Positions 18,368 to 27,425 of a stretch of DNA of 43,874 nt are shown piece after piece. The DNA is from Gemmatimonadota bacterium. Its GTDB lineage: Bacteria; Gemmatimonadota; Gemmatimonadetes; Palauibacterales; Palauibacteraceae. The position numbers and the translations under genes were made by a program. Within the stretch, counting starts at the first letter, position 1; each line of letters starts with the position of its first letter. The DNA is taken from contig CP070670.1 in NCBI GenBank assembly GCA_020351855.1, positions 2,431,864 to 2,475,737 on the forward strand. Direction: 5' to 3'. Under the pieces are notes generated by a model, which did no database searches, was not told where the DNA came from, and saw only the letters and a program-made list of their open reading frames with translations.

Positions 18368-19579
18368 CTATTCGTAGCGCAGGGCGACGATCGGATCCAG
18401 CCGCGCGGCGCGCCGCGCCGGCCAGATTCCGAAAAAGAGACCCACGGAGGCGGAGAAGACGACGGCGAGCAGAATCGCGCTCCCCGAGACGGCCGTGTTC
18501 CAGTTGGCCAGCTCGGCGAGGAGGTTCGATCCCGTCACGCCCACGACGATGCCGAGCACCCCGCCCACGAGGCACAGGACGAGCGCTTCGAGCAGGAACT
18601 GCATCAGGACGGCCCTTCGGGTGGCGCCCATTGCCTTGCGGACCCCGATCTCGCGGGTCCGCTCGGTTACCGACACCAGCATGATGTTCATGATGCCGAT
18701 GCCCCCGACCAGCAGGCTTACGGTGGCGATCCCCGCCAACAGGAAGGAAAAGGTGCGCGTGGTCTCCTCCTGGGTTCCCATGAGCTCCGCGCGGTTCTGG
18801 ATCCAGAAGTCGTTCTCGTCTCCCACTCGCAGCCGGTGCTGCCTCCGCACGACCTCTTCGATCTGGCTCATCGCGACGGACATCGACGTGCCCTCCGCCA
18901 CCTCCACGTTGAAGGAGGAGAGGCGATCGGTGCCCATGAGCCGGAAGCGGGCCGTCTCCAGCGGCACGTAGACCTGCTCGTCGTAGTTGAACCAGCTGAA
19001 GCTGCCCTTCTCCTCCAGCACACCGACCACCTCGAACGTGATGTTCCGTATCCGGATCTGCTGGCCGACGATCTGCTCGGCCGAGGAGGACAGCATGGCG
19101 GGGATTGCGCCGCCGAGCACCGCGACGCGGCGACGGCCCTCGTTCTCCTGATCATCGAAGAAGCGGCCCAGCGCGACCGCGTATCCGTTGATGTCCGCAT
19201 ACTGCGGGCTCGTGCCGACGACTCGCATGTTGGCGTTCGTGGCCCCCCACTCGACCTGCAGGCTGGAACGCATCTCCGGGGCGATCGCTATGACGGAGGC
19301 GGCTCTGTGGAGAACGGCCTCGGCGTCCTCGGGCGTCAGCTCGGCCGCATCGCCGGAACGCACGCCGCGAAACCAGAGCTGGCCGGGTCTCACCGTGAGT
19401 ACGTTCGTGCCGAGCTGTGAGATCTGCTCCTGCACGGCGCGTTGCGCGCCTTCGCCGAGGGCGACCATAGCGATGACCGCGGCCACGCCGATGACGATCC
19501 CGAGCATCGTCAGAAGGGATCGCATCTTGTGAGACCGTATGGCCTCGAGCGCCACTCTGAGTGTTTCGAGCAGGAGCAT
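18368..19579 (-). CDS. MacB-type ABC exporter permease
   Basis: Membrane subunit of a tripartite, mechanotransmission-type ABC exporter. The N-terminal helix lies in the region SHKMRSLLTMLGIVIGVAAV, a large periplasmic MacB_PCD domain covers residues ~50-250, and three C-terminal helices form the FtsX domain (LLAGIATVSLLVGGIGIMNI; REIGVRKAMGATRRAVLMQF; SAILLAVVFSASVGLFFG). The C-terminal RRAARLDPIVALRYE is the usual family ending. It is 403 residues and lacks the ATPase domain that E. coli MacB has at its N-terminus; no separate LolD/MacB ATPase is encoded beside it. It is 30 bases downstream of the adaptor gene and 1 base upstream of the unknown protein gene. Confidence 0.93.
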   Translation of the reverse strand: MLLLETLRVALEAIRSHKMRSLLTMLGIVIGVAAVIAMVALGEGAQRAVQEQISQLGTNVLTVRPGQLWFRGVRSGDAAELTPEDAEAVLHRAASVIAIAPEMRSSLQVEWGATNANMRVVGTSPQYADINGYAVALGRFFDDQENEGRRRVAVLGGAIPAMLSSSAEQIVGQQIRIRNITFEVVGVLEEKGSFSWFNYDEQVYVPLETARFRLMGTDRLSSFNVEVAEGTSMSVAMSQIEEVVRRQHRLRVGDENDFWIQNRAELMGTQEETTRTFSFLLAGIATVSLLVGGIGIMNIMLVSVTERTREIGVRKAMGATRRAVLMQFLLEALVLCLVGGVLGIVVGVTGSNLLAELANWNTAVSGSAILLAVVFSASVGLFFGIWPARRAARLDPIVALRYE

Positions 19580-19609
19580 CGGAAGGTGATCCTCGCGAGC
19601 CGTGGGCTG

Positions 19610-21046
19610 CTAGTTGCTGCGCTGCACGCCGGGAACACCGGAGCGCGATCGGATCCGCTCCAGGAGCTCCCGCTGCTGCACGAGCGCCATGGGCACCTCG
19701 AGCACCTGGTCTCCCTCCTCGAGTCCCGCCAGGATCTCGGTGTACTCCCAGCTGCTCAGCCCGATCGTGACGGGCTGCAGTGTCAACGTGCCCGCATCGT
19801 CCTCCGTGAAGACGAAGGCGGGCCGCGGCCGGGCCGGATTCGTGCGGTTCGCCAGCTCCTCTTGTTCGCGGGCCTCGCGCAGCAGCGCGAAGATCCGCTG
19901 CCGCTCCCCCGACTCGAGGTTCTGGAAGTACGCTCGCCTCTCCTCCTGTGACATCGTGCGGAGCTGCTCCAGCACCGACGTCTCGCCTTCCCCGGCCGCC
20001 TCGCCCCCCTCGCCTGCCTCGTCTCGGCCGCTGGCCGGCTCGTCCGTCGCTACCTCGACCCGCTGCTGGAGGAGGGACGGATCGAGACCGAGAGCCTCGA
20101 CGAGCTGCGTGGCCTCCTCGACGGTCTTGATCGCCGCGTTCTTGAGGGTCAGAGCCTCATCGCGCCGACCGATGACGATCTCCACGTCCGCGTTCATCCC
20201 GGGGCGAAGGAGGTTCTGCTCGTTCACGATCCGGGTGAGGACGGCGAACATCGTGACGCTCTGCTCGATCACCGCCTGGGGCTCCACCTTGAGGACGCTT
20301 CCGCGAAACGTCCGGTCGGGATAGGCTTCCACCGTGATGTCCGCCGTGAGCCCGGCATCGATGCTCCCGATGTCGGTCTCGTCGACCATCGTTCGGACCT
20401 GCACCTCCGAGAGATCGGCCATCCGGAGGAGGAGGGTGCCACCCGTCACCTCGCGGGTGGACGTGACGATCTGTCCTTCCTCGATCTGCCGCTCCACGAC
20501 CGTGCCCGAGATCGGTGCACGCACCACGACGTCGTTCAGGCGATCGGTCGCGAGCTCCAGACTCGCTTCAGCGCGCACGAGGGCGGCCCGGGCGTTGGCG
20601 TGCTCGAGGATCTCCGTCTCCAGCTCCTCCGCGGTCACGATGGAGGAGTCGTGCAGCGCCTGGGTCCGCGCCAGCCGGCGCTCGGCCACCTGAAAGCGGG
20701 CGCGCGCCACCTCCAGGTCCGCCTCGGCCTGCTCGAAGTCGTTGCGGACGTCCCGCGGGTTGATCCGAACGAGCACCGTCCCCCTCTCGACGAAGTCCCC
20801 CAGCTCGGCGGTGATCTCGAGGATCTCGCCCGAGGCCTGTGACTTGACGTCGATCACGCGGATCGGCTCGATCGTGCCCGTCGCCACGACGCTGGAGACG
20901 ACCCTGCGCACCTCCGCGACGGCCGTCCTGAACTCGGGGACGGACTCGGAAGCCGGGCTCTGCCCGCACGCTGCGGCGAGCAGGGCGGCCAGCATCGACA
21001 GACCTTGAATGCGCGTGTCTTGCATGGCGCAGGATGGTACCATCAC
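19610..21046 (-). CDS. Periplasmic adaptor (membrane fusion protein, MacA/HlyD type), probable lipoprotein
   Basis: Links the inner-membrane permease to the TolC-like channel. A lipobox-like AAACGQS follows a hydrophobic N-terminal segment. Then come a barrel-sandwich half (VDVKSQASGEILEITAELGD), a coiled-coil hairpin (residues ~100-160), the second lipoyl half (VVRAPISGTVVERQIEEGQI) and beta-barrel domains. An unusual Glu/Gly-rich and helical insertion (DEAGEGGEAAGEGETSVLEQ onward to ~residue 405) separates the barrel from the C-terminal membrane-proximal part. The start may be ATG 21025 (MQDTRIQGLSML) or GTG 21046; no good ribosome site is seen. It has a 128-base gap after tolC, unlike the tight spacing of the other genes. 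Confidence 0.92.
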   Translation of the reverse strand: MMVPSCAMQDTRIQGLSMLAALLAAACGQSPASESVPEFRTAVAEVRRVVSSVVATGTIEPIRVIDVKSQASGEILEITAELGDFVERGTVLVRINPRDVRNDFEQAEADLEVARARFQVAERRLARTQALHDSSIVTAEELETEILEHANARAALVRAEASLELATDRLNDVVVRAPISGTVVERQIEEGQIVTSTREVTGGTLLLRMADLSEVQVRTMVDETDIGSIDAGLTADITVEAYPDRTFRGSVLKVEPQAVIEQSVTMFAVLTRIVNEQNLLRPGMNADVEIVIGRRDEALTLKNAAIKTVEEATQLVEALGLDPSLLQQRVEVATDEPASGRDEAGEGGEAAGEGETSVLEQLRTMSQEERRAYFQNLESGERQRIFALLREAREQEELANRTNPARPRPAFVFTEDDAGTLTLQPVTIGLSSWEYTEILAGLEEGDQVLEVPMALVQQRELLERIRSRSGVPGVQRSN

Positions 21047-21082
21047 GGGAGGCGGAGGTTCAACCGTCGACCGTCACCGTAT

Positions 21083-21099
21083 CTCGGCGGCGTGCCGAG
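21083..21099 (-). other. Intercistronic hairpin between tolC-like and adaptor genes
   Basis: CTCGGC-ACGCC-GCCGAG on the minus strand, midway in the 128-base gap. It could set the ratio of channel to adaptor by processing or partial termination. Neither is shown by the sequence. Confidence 0.25.
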
Positions 21100-21174
21100 G
21101 GCCCCGCTACTGGTGGTTGGACAACTCGACGGGGATCCTCATTCCCTCTCAGGTCGGTCGGCTGGAGCCCGGTG

Positions 21175-22512
21175 TCAGGGAGCGCCGGCCTGCAGCTCCT
21201 GCAGGGTCCGGCCGAGCAGCGACTCCAGCGACGCGACGCCGATCTGGTACTCGAACCGGCGGCGGATCAGATCCACCTCGGCCTGCGACACGGCGATCTG
21301 AGCGGTCTGAAGGTCGAGGATCGTGGCGAGCCCGAGCCGATAGCGCTCCGAGCTCACCCTGAGGTCCTCACGGCTCAGCTCGACGCTCTGCTCGGCCAGC
21401 TCGATCGACGCCACCGCGACCTGGATCGCGTTGTAGGCCGCGTCCAGGTCCACGACGAGCTGCAGCTCCTCGGCCCGCAGCTCCGATGCCGCGGCGTCCG
21501 CCGCCGCCTGCGCCCGGTAGACGTTGCTCTCCCTCTGGAATCCGTTGAACAGGGGATAGGAGCCGGTCAGCGCGATGCTCCAGCTGCGGCTCTGGGGCGG
21601 GAAGTCCTGATTCGCCCAGGCCCAGCCGCCCCGAAAGCTCAGGTTCGGCAGGTAGGCGGACTTCGCCGTCGACACTCGAGAGGCGGCGGCCTCGGCGCTG
21701 GCCTCGGCGCTCACGACGGCCGGAGCGGTCCGGAGACCGATGCGGTAGATCTCCTCCCGGCTCAGTTGGAGCGGCAGCGCGTCGAGGGTGGCCTCGGGCG
21801 CCGGCCCGACGCGACCTTCGAGACCGAGCGTCCGGCCGAGCGCAAAGGTGCTCGCTCGAAGCTGGTTCTCCGCATTGAGCAGCGCGATTCGCGCGTTGTT
21901 CAGATCGACCTGGGAGCGGAGCACGTCGGAGCGCGTCGAGCGACCGAGCTCGAGCTGCTGGGTGACGAACTCGAGCTGCAGCTGCTGGCGCTCCACCCGA
22001 TCCTGCTCGACGGCCACGAGGTCGCGGAACGCCAGCGCATCGTAGAAGGCCTGCCGCACGGCCAGAATGAGCCCGAGCTCGTCCTGCCGATAGCGGGCCT
22101 GCTGGGCGCTCAGGTCCAGCTGGGCGCTGTTCAGTTCCGTGAACTTGCGGAATCCCTCGAACAGATCGTAGCTGCCAGTAAGCTGGAAGAAGTAGCTGGT
22201 GGTCGTGATGGCCTGGCCCGTCTGGTCTAGCCGGCCCGTACTCGAGTTCGAGTAACCGAACCCGGCATCGAAGCGGGGGAGAAAGTTGCCCCAGGCGTCC
22301 AGTCGATTGTACTCCGCCACATCGATGTTCGTCTCGGAGATCCGAAGCTCGGGGTTGAGGGCCCGCGCGATCCGGATCGCCTCACCCAACGTGACCTGGC
22401 GGACGGAATCCGAGGCGGCCGCGGTGAGTTCGGTCTCTTGGGCCGCTGCCGGCAGCGCCGAAGCCAGAAAGGCCGCCGCCCCGATGACGGGAACGCACCA
22501 CACGCGTTTCAT
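21175..22512 (-). CDS. TolC-family outer-membrane efflux channel
   Basis: Trimeric outer-membrane channel that completes the exporter with the adaptor and permease genes. The chosen ATG (MKRVWCVPVIGAAAFLASAL) is directly preceded by AGAGAGGAAGCG and gives a clean signal peptide ending PAAAQE. The two OEP repeats are visible: VTLGEAIRIARALNPELRIS with NFLPRFDAGFGYSNS, then IYRIGLRTAPAVVSAEASAE with SAYLPNLSFRGGW. Each is followed by the typical coiled-coil strands (GRSTRSDVLRSQVDLNNARI; GLATILDLQTAQIAVSQAEV). Length is 445 residues, normal for the family. First gene of the minus-strand operon; a promoter candidate with a perfect TTGACA lies upstream. Confidence 0.94.
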   Translation of the reverse strand: MKRVWCVPVIGAAAFLASALPAAAQETELTAAASDSVRQVTLGEAIRIARALNPELRISETNIDVAEYNRLDAWGNFLPRFDAGFGYSNSSTGRLDQTGQAITTTSYFFQLTGSYDLFEGFRKFTELNSAQLDLSAQQARYRQDELGLILAVRQAFYDALAFRDLVAVEQDRVERQQLQLEFVTQQLELGRSTRSDVLRSQVDLNNARIALLNAENQLRASTFALGRTLGLEGRVGPAPEATLDALPLQLSREEIYRIGLRTAPAVVSAEASAEAAASRVSTAKSAYLPNLSFRGGWAWANQDFPPQSRSWSIALTGSYPLFNGFQRESNVYRAQAAADAAASELRAEELQLVVDLDAAYNAIQVAVASIELAEQSVELSREDLRVSSERYRLGLATILDLQTAQIAVSQAEVDLIRRRFEYQIGVASLESLLGRTLQELQAGAP

Positions 22513-22907
22513 CGCTTCCTCTCTTTGCTCATCCTTCGACTCGGCCCCTCGCTGGGACCGAGGCCATGCGCCCCGATCGCCGTCGGCCGACCCGACACTG
22601 GATGTTCGGCCGCTCCGACCGATTGTCAACTTTCGGGTTGTCGCCTCCATGCCGCGCTGCCGCATCCGGCCGCTGGCGAGACGCCCGGCGCCGTGCAATG
22701 CTGTCTGCGATGTCGATACCCGACGCGACTCACGGTCGGCGGGTCCCCACGCTCGCCCCTCCACCGGCGGCCGCGCCGGGCCACCGGACGGCTGCGACAG
22801 ATGCTAGAGGAACTTGGAGCGGTCCAGCAAGCGCGCGAGTGTGAGGCAGCGCCGCGCTTTCTCTACGATGGCCGCGCGGATTTTGTTTTCCGCCTGGCCG
22901 TGAGCTG
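22513..22907. other. Divergent intergenic region between the tolC-like gene and nfo
   Basis: 395 bases. It holds the tolC ribosome site and promoter candidate on the minus side. No convincing promoter for nfo, no repeat and no additional gene is seen. Open frames here run into the coding frames of both flanking genes, but they lack ribosome sites. Confidence 0.6.
22602..22629 (-). promoter_or_regulatory. Promoter candidate for the tolC-adaptor-permease operon
   Basis: Read on the minus strand: perfect TTGACA, a 16-base spacer, then GAACAT (a weak -10). It places the transcription start about 85 bases before the tolC-like ATG. Confidence 0.42.
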
Positions 22908-23789
22908 ATGGGGGCCCCGATCGTCCCTTCCGCCGGCCTCCCTCCGCTGGGGGCCCACGTGTCGATCGCGGGCGGGCTTCACCGGGCGCCCGAGCGGGCC
23001 GCTAGGATCGGCGCGGACGCCCTGCAGTTGTTCACGAAGGCGCCCCAGCGATGGGCCGAGCGTTGCGTCACGGAGGAGGAAGCCGCGGCGTTCCGAGCCG
23101 CTCGGGAGACTGCCGGAATCCGCGTGGCGGCCTCGCATGACAGTTACCTGATCAACCTTGCCTCCCCCGATCCCGGGCTGCGGGTTCGGTCCGCCCGGGC
23201 CTTCCGCGCCGAGCTGGCTCGTTGCGAGATTCTGGGCCTGGAGCTTCTCGTAACCCATCCCGGGAACGCGACGGGTGGCGATCGCGACCGGGCTCTTTTC
23301 CAAAACGCCGAACTCGTCGCCGAGGCGATGCGCGCCGTGCCGGGGAAGACGCGCGTCCTCCTCGAGACGACCGCGGGGAGCGGCCGCTCGCTCGGCTGCT
23401 CCTTCGAGGAGATCGCCGTGTTGATCGACGGCCTGCCCTCGGAGGCACGCGATCGAATCGGGGTCTGCCTGGACACCGCACACGTATACGCGGCCGGATA
23501 CGATCTGCGCGGGGAGTACGACGCGGTGCTGGGCCGGTTCGATCAGATCGTCGGGCTCGAGCGCCTCGCGCTCATTCACTGCAATGATTCCGCGGCCGCG
23601 CTGGGCAGCCGGCGCGACCGCCATGCGGAGATCGGGAAGGGCAAGCTCGGCGAGAGGGTCTTCGAGAGTCTGATGCGTGACGAGAGGCTGGCGCAGGTAC
23701 CACGCGTGCTCGAGATCCCCAAGGGCTCCGACCCGGCCGCGACCGACCGACGCAATCTTGCCTTGCTCCGACGGCTGGCCCGGTCTTGA
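22908..23789 (+). CDS. nfo: Endonuclease IV (AP endonuclease, base excision repair)
   Basis: TIM-barrel, three-zinc enzyme that nicks DNA 5' of abasic sites. Family motifs in order: GAHVSIAGGLHRAP, DALQLFTKAPQRW, ASHDSYLINLA, LLETTAGSGRSLGC, GVCLDTAHVYAAGYD, LIHCNDS and RRDRHAEIGKGKLG. The zinc-ligand His, Asp and Glu residues of these motifs are present; the last acidic ligand appears as LEIPKGSDP near the end. At 293 residues the length is normal. The ATG has only a weak ribosome site (GTGAG). Confidence 0.95.
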   Translation: MGAPIVPSAGLPPLGAHVSIAGGLHRAPERAARIGADALQLFTKAPQRWAERCVTEEEAAAFRAARETAGIRVAASHDSYLINLASPDPGLRVRSARAFRAELARCEILGLELLVTHPGNATGGDRDRALFQNAELVAEAMRAVPGKTRVLLETTAGSGRSLGCSFEEIAVLIDGLPSEARDRIGVCLDTAHVYAAGYDLRGEYDAVLGRFDQIVGLERLALIHCNDSAAALGSRRDRHAEIGKGKLGERVFESLMRDERLAQVPRVLEIPKGSDPAATDRRNLALLRRLARS

Positions 23790-23805
23790 GGCTCGCCGCG
23801 TCGGC

Positions 23806-23834
23806 TTGTTCTCCCGCGTCAGCGGCTCCATTAT
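23806..23834 (+). promoter_or_regulatory. Promoter candidate for the gene at 23872
   Basis: TTGTTC, a 17-base spacer, then CATTAT (four of six -10 matches). It begins right after the nfo stop and would give a leader of about 30 bases. Confidence 0.38.
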
Positions 23835-23871
23835 GCTCCCCTTATTCGATCGATGTCGCGAGGAGAAGCCG

Positions 23872-24423
23872 ATGTCCGAAGAGACCCAACTCTCGGCTCC
23901 CCAGGAGCCCATCCTGCCGGAAGGCCCGATGAGGATAGCCGCCGAGACCCTCGTTCTCGAGCGCCTGCGTGCCTTGCGCCGCGCCCTCGGTCGGAACGTC
24001 GGCCCGCGCGACGTCGTCGTGAGGCACACCAGCCCAGCGGCCCGACGGCATCTGTTCGAAGAGGCGTGCGAGCTCTACTGGAACGAGCTCAGCTGGGAGG
24101 AGACGACGGACGAGGAGATGATCGGGGACCAGGAGCTAACCGAGATGGTGTTTCCAGGTCTCCTGGCCTTCATCAACGCCCTCCTGCCGAGCGGGGAGAG
24201 CGGAGAGCCGGATCGGAAGCGGGAACACCGCGACGTCGCGCATGACTTCCTGCTCTGGCTCGCCGCCCGGCTCGTGGAGCTGCGCAACGCCAAGGTGGCA
24301 GGGGACGGCCACCACGCTCGCATCCGCCGCGAGGTGCAGGTGACGGACGAGCTCATCGATCTCGTCGCCTACCGCCTCTACTCGCTGACTTCGGATGAGA
24401 TCGAGGAGCTGCAGATTCGCTGA
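23872..24423 (+). CDS. Helical cytosolic protein of unknown function
   Basis: Not recognised. ATG with AGGAG six bases upstream. The 183-residue product is predicted to be mostly helical and strongly charged (LFEEACELYWNELSWEETTD, HDFLLWLAARLVELRNAK, ELIDLVAYRLYSLTSDEIEE). It has no signal peptide, membrane helix or catalytic-looking motif. It is followed 49 bases later by etfB on the same strand, but there is no overlap that would suggest a shared function. Coding is well supported by the ribosome site and promoter candidate. Confidence 0.68.
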   Translation: MSEETQLSAPQEPILPEGPMRIAAETLVLERLRALRRALGRNVGPRDVVVRHTSPAARRHLFEEACELYWNELSWEETTDEEMIGDQELTEMVFPGLLAFINALLPSGESGEPDRKREHRDVAHDFLLWLAARLVELRNAKVAGDGHHARIRREVQVTDELIDLVAYRLYSLTSDEIEELQIR

Positions 24424-24472
24424 TCTCTCGGCCACCGACTCGGACACTACCCGAACACGAGCGCCTGGAAAC

Positions 24473-25219
24473 GTGAAGTCCATCGTCTGCATCAAGCGTG
24501 TCCCCGATACCGAGGCGCGCATACGCGTTGCTCGGGACGGCGCCGGGATCGACCCGGCCGGCGTCAAGTACGTGATGAACCCGTACGACGAGTTTGCCCT
24601 CGAGGAGGCGATTCGCCTCAAGGAAGCGGCCGGGGAGGGATCGGTGACGGTTCTTTCTGTAGGCTCGGGGGAGACGAGCGAGATCCTGCGGACGGCCCTC
24701 GCCATGGGAGCCGACGAGGCGGTTCTGCTCAGCTCGACGGAGTCCACGGACGGGCTCGGCATCGCACGCGCTCTGGCCGACGAGATCCGAGGCCGCGAGT
24801 TCGACCTCGTTCTCTGCGGCAAGCAGGCGGTCGACGACGACGACATGGCGGTGCCCTCCATGCTCGGCGAGCTGCTCGGACTTCCATGCGTTACGGTCGT
24901 CGTGGCGCTGGCGATCGACGGCCGTCGGGCTGTCGCCCATCGGGAGATCGAAGGGGGGCACGAGGTCGTCGAGTTCGACCTGCCAGCCGTGGTCGGGGCG
25001 CAGAAGGGTTTGAACGAGCCACGGTATCCCAGCTTGAAGGGAATCATGGCCGCCAAGAAGAAGCCCCTCGAGGTCAAGGAGGTGAGGCTGGCGGAGCCGA
25101 AGCTGCGCATCGCGTCCCTCGAGGAGCCGCCGGGGCGGGCGGAAGGCGAGATCATCGGCGAGGGCACGGAGGCCGTGCCGGAACTCGTGCGCCGACTTCG
25201 GGAGCGGGCGCTGATCTGA
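24473..25219 (+). CDS. etfB: Electron transfer flavoprotein beta subunit
   Basis: Small subunit of the heterodimeric ETF that passes electrons from acyl-CoA and related dehydrogenases to the quinone pool. The GTG at 24473 gives the family N-terminus (KSIVCIKRVPDTEARIRV), and VKYVMNPYDEFALEEAIRLK, LAMGADEAVLL, LVLCGKQAVDDDDMAVPSM and the C-terminal KGIMAAKKKPLEV are all typical. The last of these is the recognition-loop area. 248 residues is normal. It is followed by etfA after 102 bases. No ETF-quinone oxidoreductase or acyl-CoA dehydrogenase gene is in the window. Confidence 0.95.
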   Translation: MKSIVCIKRVPDTEARIRVARDGAGIDPAGVKYVMNPYDEFALEEAIRLKEAAGEGSVTVLSVGSGETSEILRTALAMGADEAVLLSSTESTDGLGIARALADEIRGREFDLVLCGKQAVDDDDMAVPSMLGELLGLPCVTVVVALAIDGRRAVAHREIEGGHEVVEFDLPAVVGAQKGLNEPRYPSLKGIMAAKKKPLEVKEVRLAEPKLRIASLEEPPGRAEGEIIGEGTEAVPELVRRLRERALI

Positions 25220-25321
25220 GCCCCACGGCCGCACGATCGCTGTGCTCGCACGATCGCCGCGCCGCGCCGGAACCGACAGTCCGAAGAGGTCGAGGGCGAG
25301 ATAGAGTCGAGGTGAGATAGA

Positions 25322-26305
25322 ATGGGACGAGTACTCGTATATGCGGAGACCCGCCACGGCGAGCTGCGCGCCGTCGCACGTGAGGCGGTGACGGCGGGCC
25401 GGGACCTCGCGGAGGAGTTGGGTGGAGGCGTGGACGCGTTTCTGCTCGGACCGCCCGGAACAGCGGACAGGGTGGCAGAGCTCGGTCAGTACGGCGCGGA
25501 GCGGGTGTTCGTGGCCGAGGATCCCGCCTTCGAGGCCTACGCTGCGGATGCTGCTCTGCGCATGTGCGAGGATCTGCTCGGCCGCGATGCCTACTCGGCC
25601 GTCGTCTTTCCCGCCTCGGCGCAGGGAAAGGACCTGGCACCCCGGGCCGCGGCGCGACTCGACCGCGGGCTGGCCACCGAGGTGGTTGCCCTGGGAGCGG
25701 ATGGGGATGGACCGATAGCGACCCGGCCGATGTACGCGGGCAAGGCGATGGCACGCGTGTCGTTTGCCGAGTTGCCGGCGCTCATCAGTGTCCGGCCGAA
25801 CGTCTTCCGTCCGCGCGAGCGACCGGCCGCCGGCGCCGTGGAGCGGGTGGTGGTGGCTTCCGAACCGGCCCGGCAGAGGGTCACCGGGATCGAGACCGGA
25901 GACCGTGTGGCGCTCGACGTCACGGAGGCGAACATCGTCGTTTCCGGCGGTCGGGGCATGAAGGATCCCGAGAACTGGTCCATGCTGGAAGACCTCGTGG
26001 ACGCGCTGGGGGATGACGCGACGCTCGGCGCGAGCCGCGCCGTCGTGGATGCGGGTTGGCGTCCCCACGCGGAACAGGTCGGGCAGACCGGCAAGGTAGT
26101 CTCGCCCAGCCTGTACTTCGCCATCGGGATCAGCGGAGCGATCCAGCATCTGGCCGGGATGCGCACCGCGAAGACGATCGTGGCGATCAACCGCGATGCC
26201 GAGGCCCCTATCTTCTCGGTCGCGGATTTCGGAGTGGTCGGTGATCTGTTCGAGGTTGTCCCGGCGCTCGCCGCGGAGATCCGCCGCGTAAGCGCGGAGG
26301 TTTGA
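25322..26305 (+). CDS. etfA: Electron transfer flavoprotein alpha subunit
   Basis: FAD-binding subunit of ETF. The N-terminal domain ([20 protein letters not shown]) is followed by the conserved C-terminal FAD domain: [55 protein letters not shown] and [15 protein letters not shown], the full series of family FAD motifs. The 327 residues are of usual length. The ATG has GAGGTGA six bases upstream. A hairpin follows the stop at 26311-26335. Confidence 0.96.
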   Translation: MGRVLVYAETRHGELRAVAREAVTAGRDLAEELGGGVDAFLLGPPGTADRVAELGQYGAERVFVAEDPAFEAYAADAALRMCEDLLGRDAYSAVVFPASAQGKDLAPRAAARLDRGLATEVVALGADGDGPIATRPMYAGKAMARVSFAELPALISVRPNVFRPRERPAAGAVERVVVASEPARQRVTGIETGDRVALDVTEANIVVSGGRGMKDPENWSMLEDLVDALGDDATLGASRAVVDAGWRPHAEQVGQTGKVVSPSLYFAIGISGAIQHLAGMRTAKTIVAINRDAEAPIFSVADFGVVGDLFEVVPALAAEIRRVSAEV

Positions 26306-26310
26306 CCCGA

Positions 26311-26335
26311 GGCACCCCGATGCCGGGGTCCTGCC
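26311..26335 (+). terminator. Candidate terminator after etfA
   Basis: GGCACCCC / GATGCC / GGGG, with TGCC three bases further closing an outer stem. It begins five bases after the etfA stop. It has no T tract. It may separate etfBA from the molybdenum genes downstream. Confidence 0.35.
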
Positions 26336-26369
26336 ACGCTTCCGCGCGCCGCTACCCCTGGGGCCACCC

Positions 26370-27425
26370 ATGAGCAGAACGGACCTGCTCGAGGTGCTCG
26401 AGCCGCTGGAGCGCTGGACCCGCGATGGTACCGCCGCGGGTCTCGCCACCCTGATCGGGGCACAGCGCTCCGCTCCCCGCCGGCCGGGTGCCCGTTTCGC
26501 CGTCAGTGAGGCGGGCGAGCTGGCCGGCTCCGTCTCGGCGGGCTGCGTCGAGGGAGATCTGCACGAGCATCTGCGCCAGATCCTGGGCGGAGCGGAGGCC
26601 CGTCGCTTGACGTACGGGATCACCGACGAGATGGCGGCGGAGGTCGGGCTCGCCTGCGGTGGCGAGATCGAGGTCTTCGTCGAGCGCTTCGATGCGGACG
26701 ATCCCGCCTGGAGGGCGGTCCGCGAGGCAATCGAGCAGGGTCAGCCTGCCGTTCTGCTGACCGGAGTGTCCGGCGGGGTCGAGGGTCGGAGGCTTCTGGC
26801 GGTCGAGGGAGCGCCCCCGGTCGGCCGGCTTGTCTCCGGACCCGAGGACGCCCGCCTGATCGAGCGCGCCAGACCGTCGCTGGACACGGGGTGCGCCGGG
26901 ATCCTCGAGCTGACCGGCCCGAAGGGCACCGTCCACGTCTTCGTGGAGCCGCTGCTTCCGCCCGCGCGGCTCGTCATCGTGGGCGCCTCTCAGGCGGCGG
27001 CCGCACTGTGCCGCCTGGGTAGCTTGCTGGGTTTCGAGGTCTGCGTGGTCGATCCCCGCTCCATCTTCCTGACGCGGGATCGGTTCCCCGACGCTGCCCG
27101 GCTGATCGAGGCCTGGCCGGCCGAGGGCCTGGGTGAGATCGGGCTCGATCGCTTCGCGAGCGTCGTCGTGCTGGCCCACGACCGGAAGCTGGACGTGCCC
27201 GCCCTGGAGACGGCACTGGAAGCCGGCTGTCGTTACGTCGGGCAGATCGGCGGACGGCGCACGCAGCGCCTGCGACGCGAGGCGCTAGCCGAGCAGGGCG
27301 TTGGCGCCGCAAGTATCGCGCGGGTTCGGGGGCCGGTCGGGCTGGACATCGGCGCTGAAACGCCCGCGGAGATCGCGCTCGCCATCCTGGCCGAGGTCGT
27401 AGCGGTGGCGCACGGTCGGGCGTGA
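26370..27425 (+). CDS. xdhC: XdhC/CoxI-family molybdoenzyme maturation protein
   Basis: XdhC-type proteins carry and protect molybdenum cofactor and help its insertion and sulfuration in xanthine dehydrogenase or CO dehydrogenase-type enzymes. The N-terminal domain has the two conserved cysteines in SAGCVEGDL and [13 protein letters not shown]. The C-terminal Rossmann domain starts at [20 protein letters not shown], where the usual GxGxxG glycines are partly replaced, and continues with [11 protein letters not shown] and [13 protein letters not shown]. At 351 residues it is of normal length. The stop overlaps the GTG of the next gene. Confidence 0.9.
   Translation: MSRTDLLEVLEPLERWTRDGTAAGLATLIGAQRSAPRRPGARFAVSEAGELAGSVSAGCVEGDLHEHLRQILGGAEARRLTYGITDEMAAEVGLACGGEIEVFVERFDADDPAWRAVREAIEQGQPAVLLTGVSGGVEGRRLLAVEGAPPVGRLVSGPEDARLIERARPSLDTGCAGILELTGPKGTVHVFVEPLLPPARLVIVGASQAAAALCRLGSLLGFEVCVVDPRSIFLTRDRFPDAARLIEAWPAEGLGEIGLDRFASVVVLAHDRKLDVPALETALEAGCRYVGQIGGRRTQRLRREALAEQGVGAASIARVRGPVGLDIGAETPAEIALAILAEVVAVAHGRA

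Noticed and set aside
22513..22764. Longer N-terminus for the TolC-like protein (starting at 22764)
   Set aside because: ATG 22512 has a strong ribosome site and a clean signal peptide; the extra 84 residues are basic and unlike the family.
24353..26623. 756-residue minus-strand open frame
   Set aside because: Antisense to etfB, etfA and xdhC; low-complexity Arg/Pro composition without motifs.
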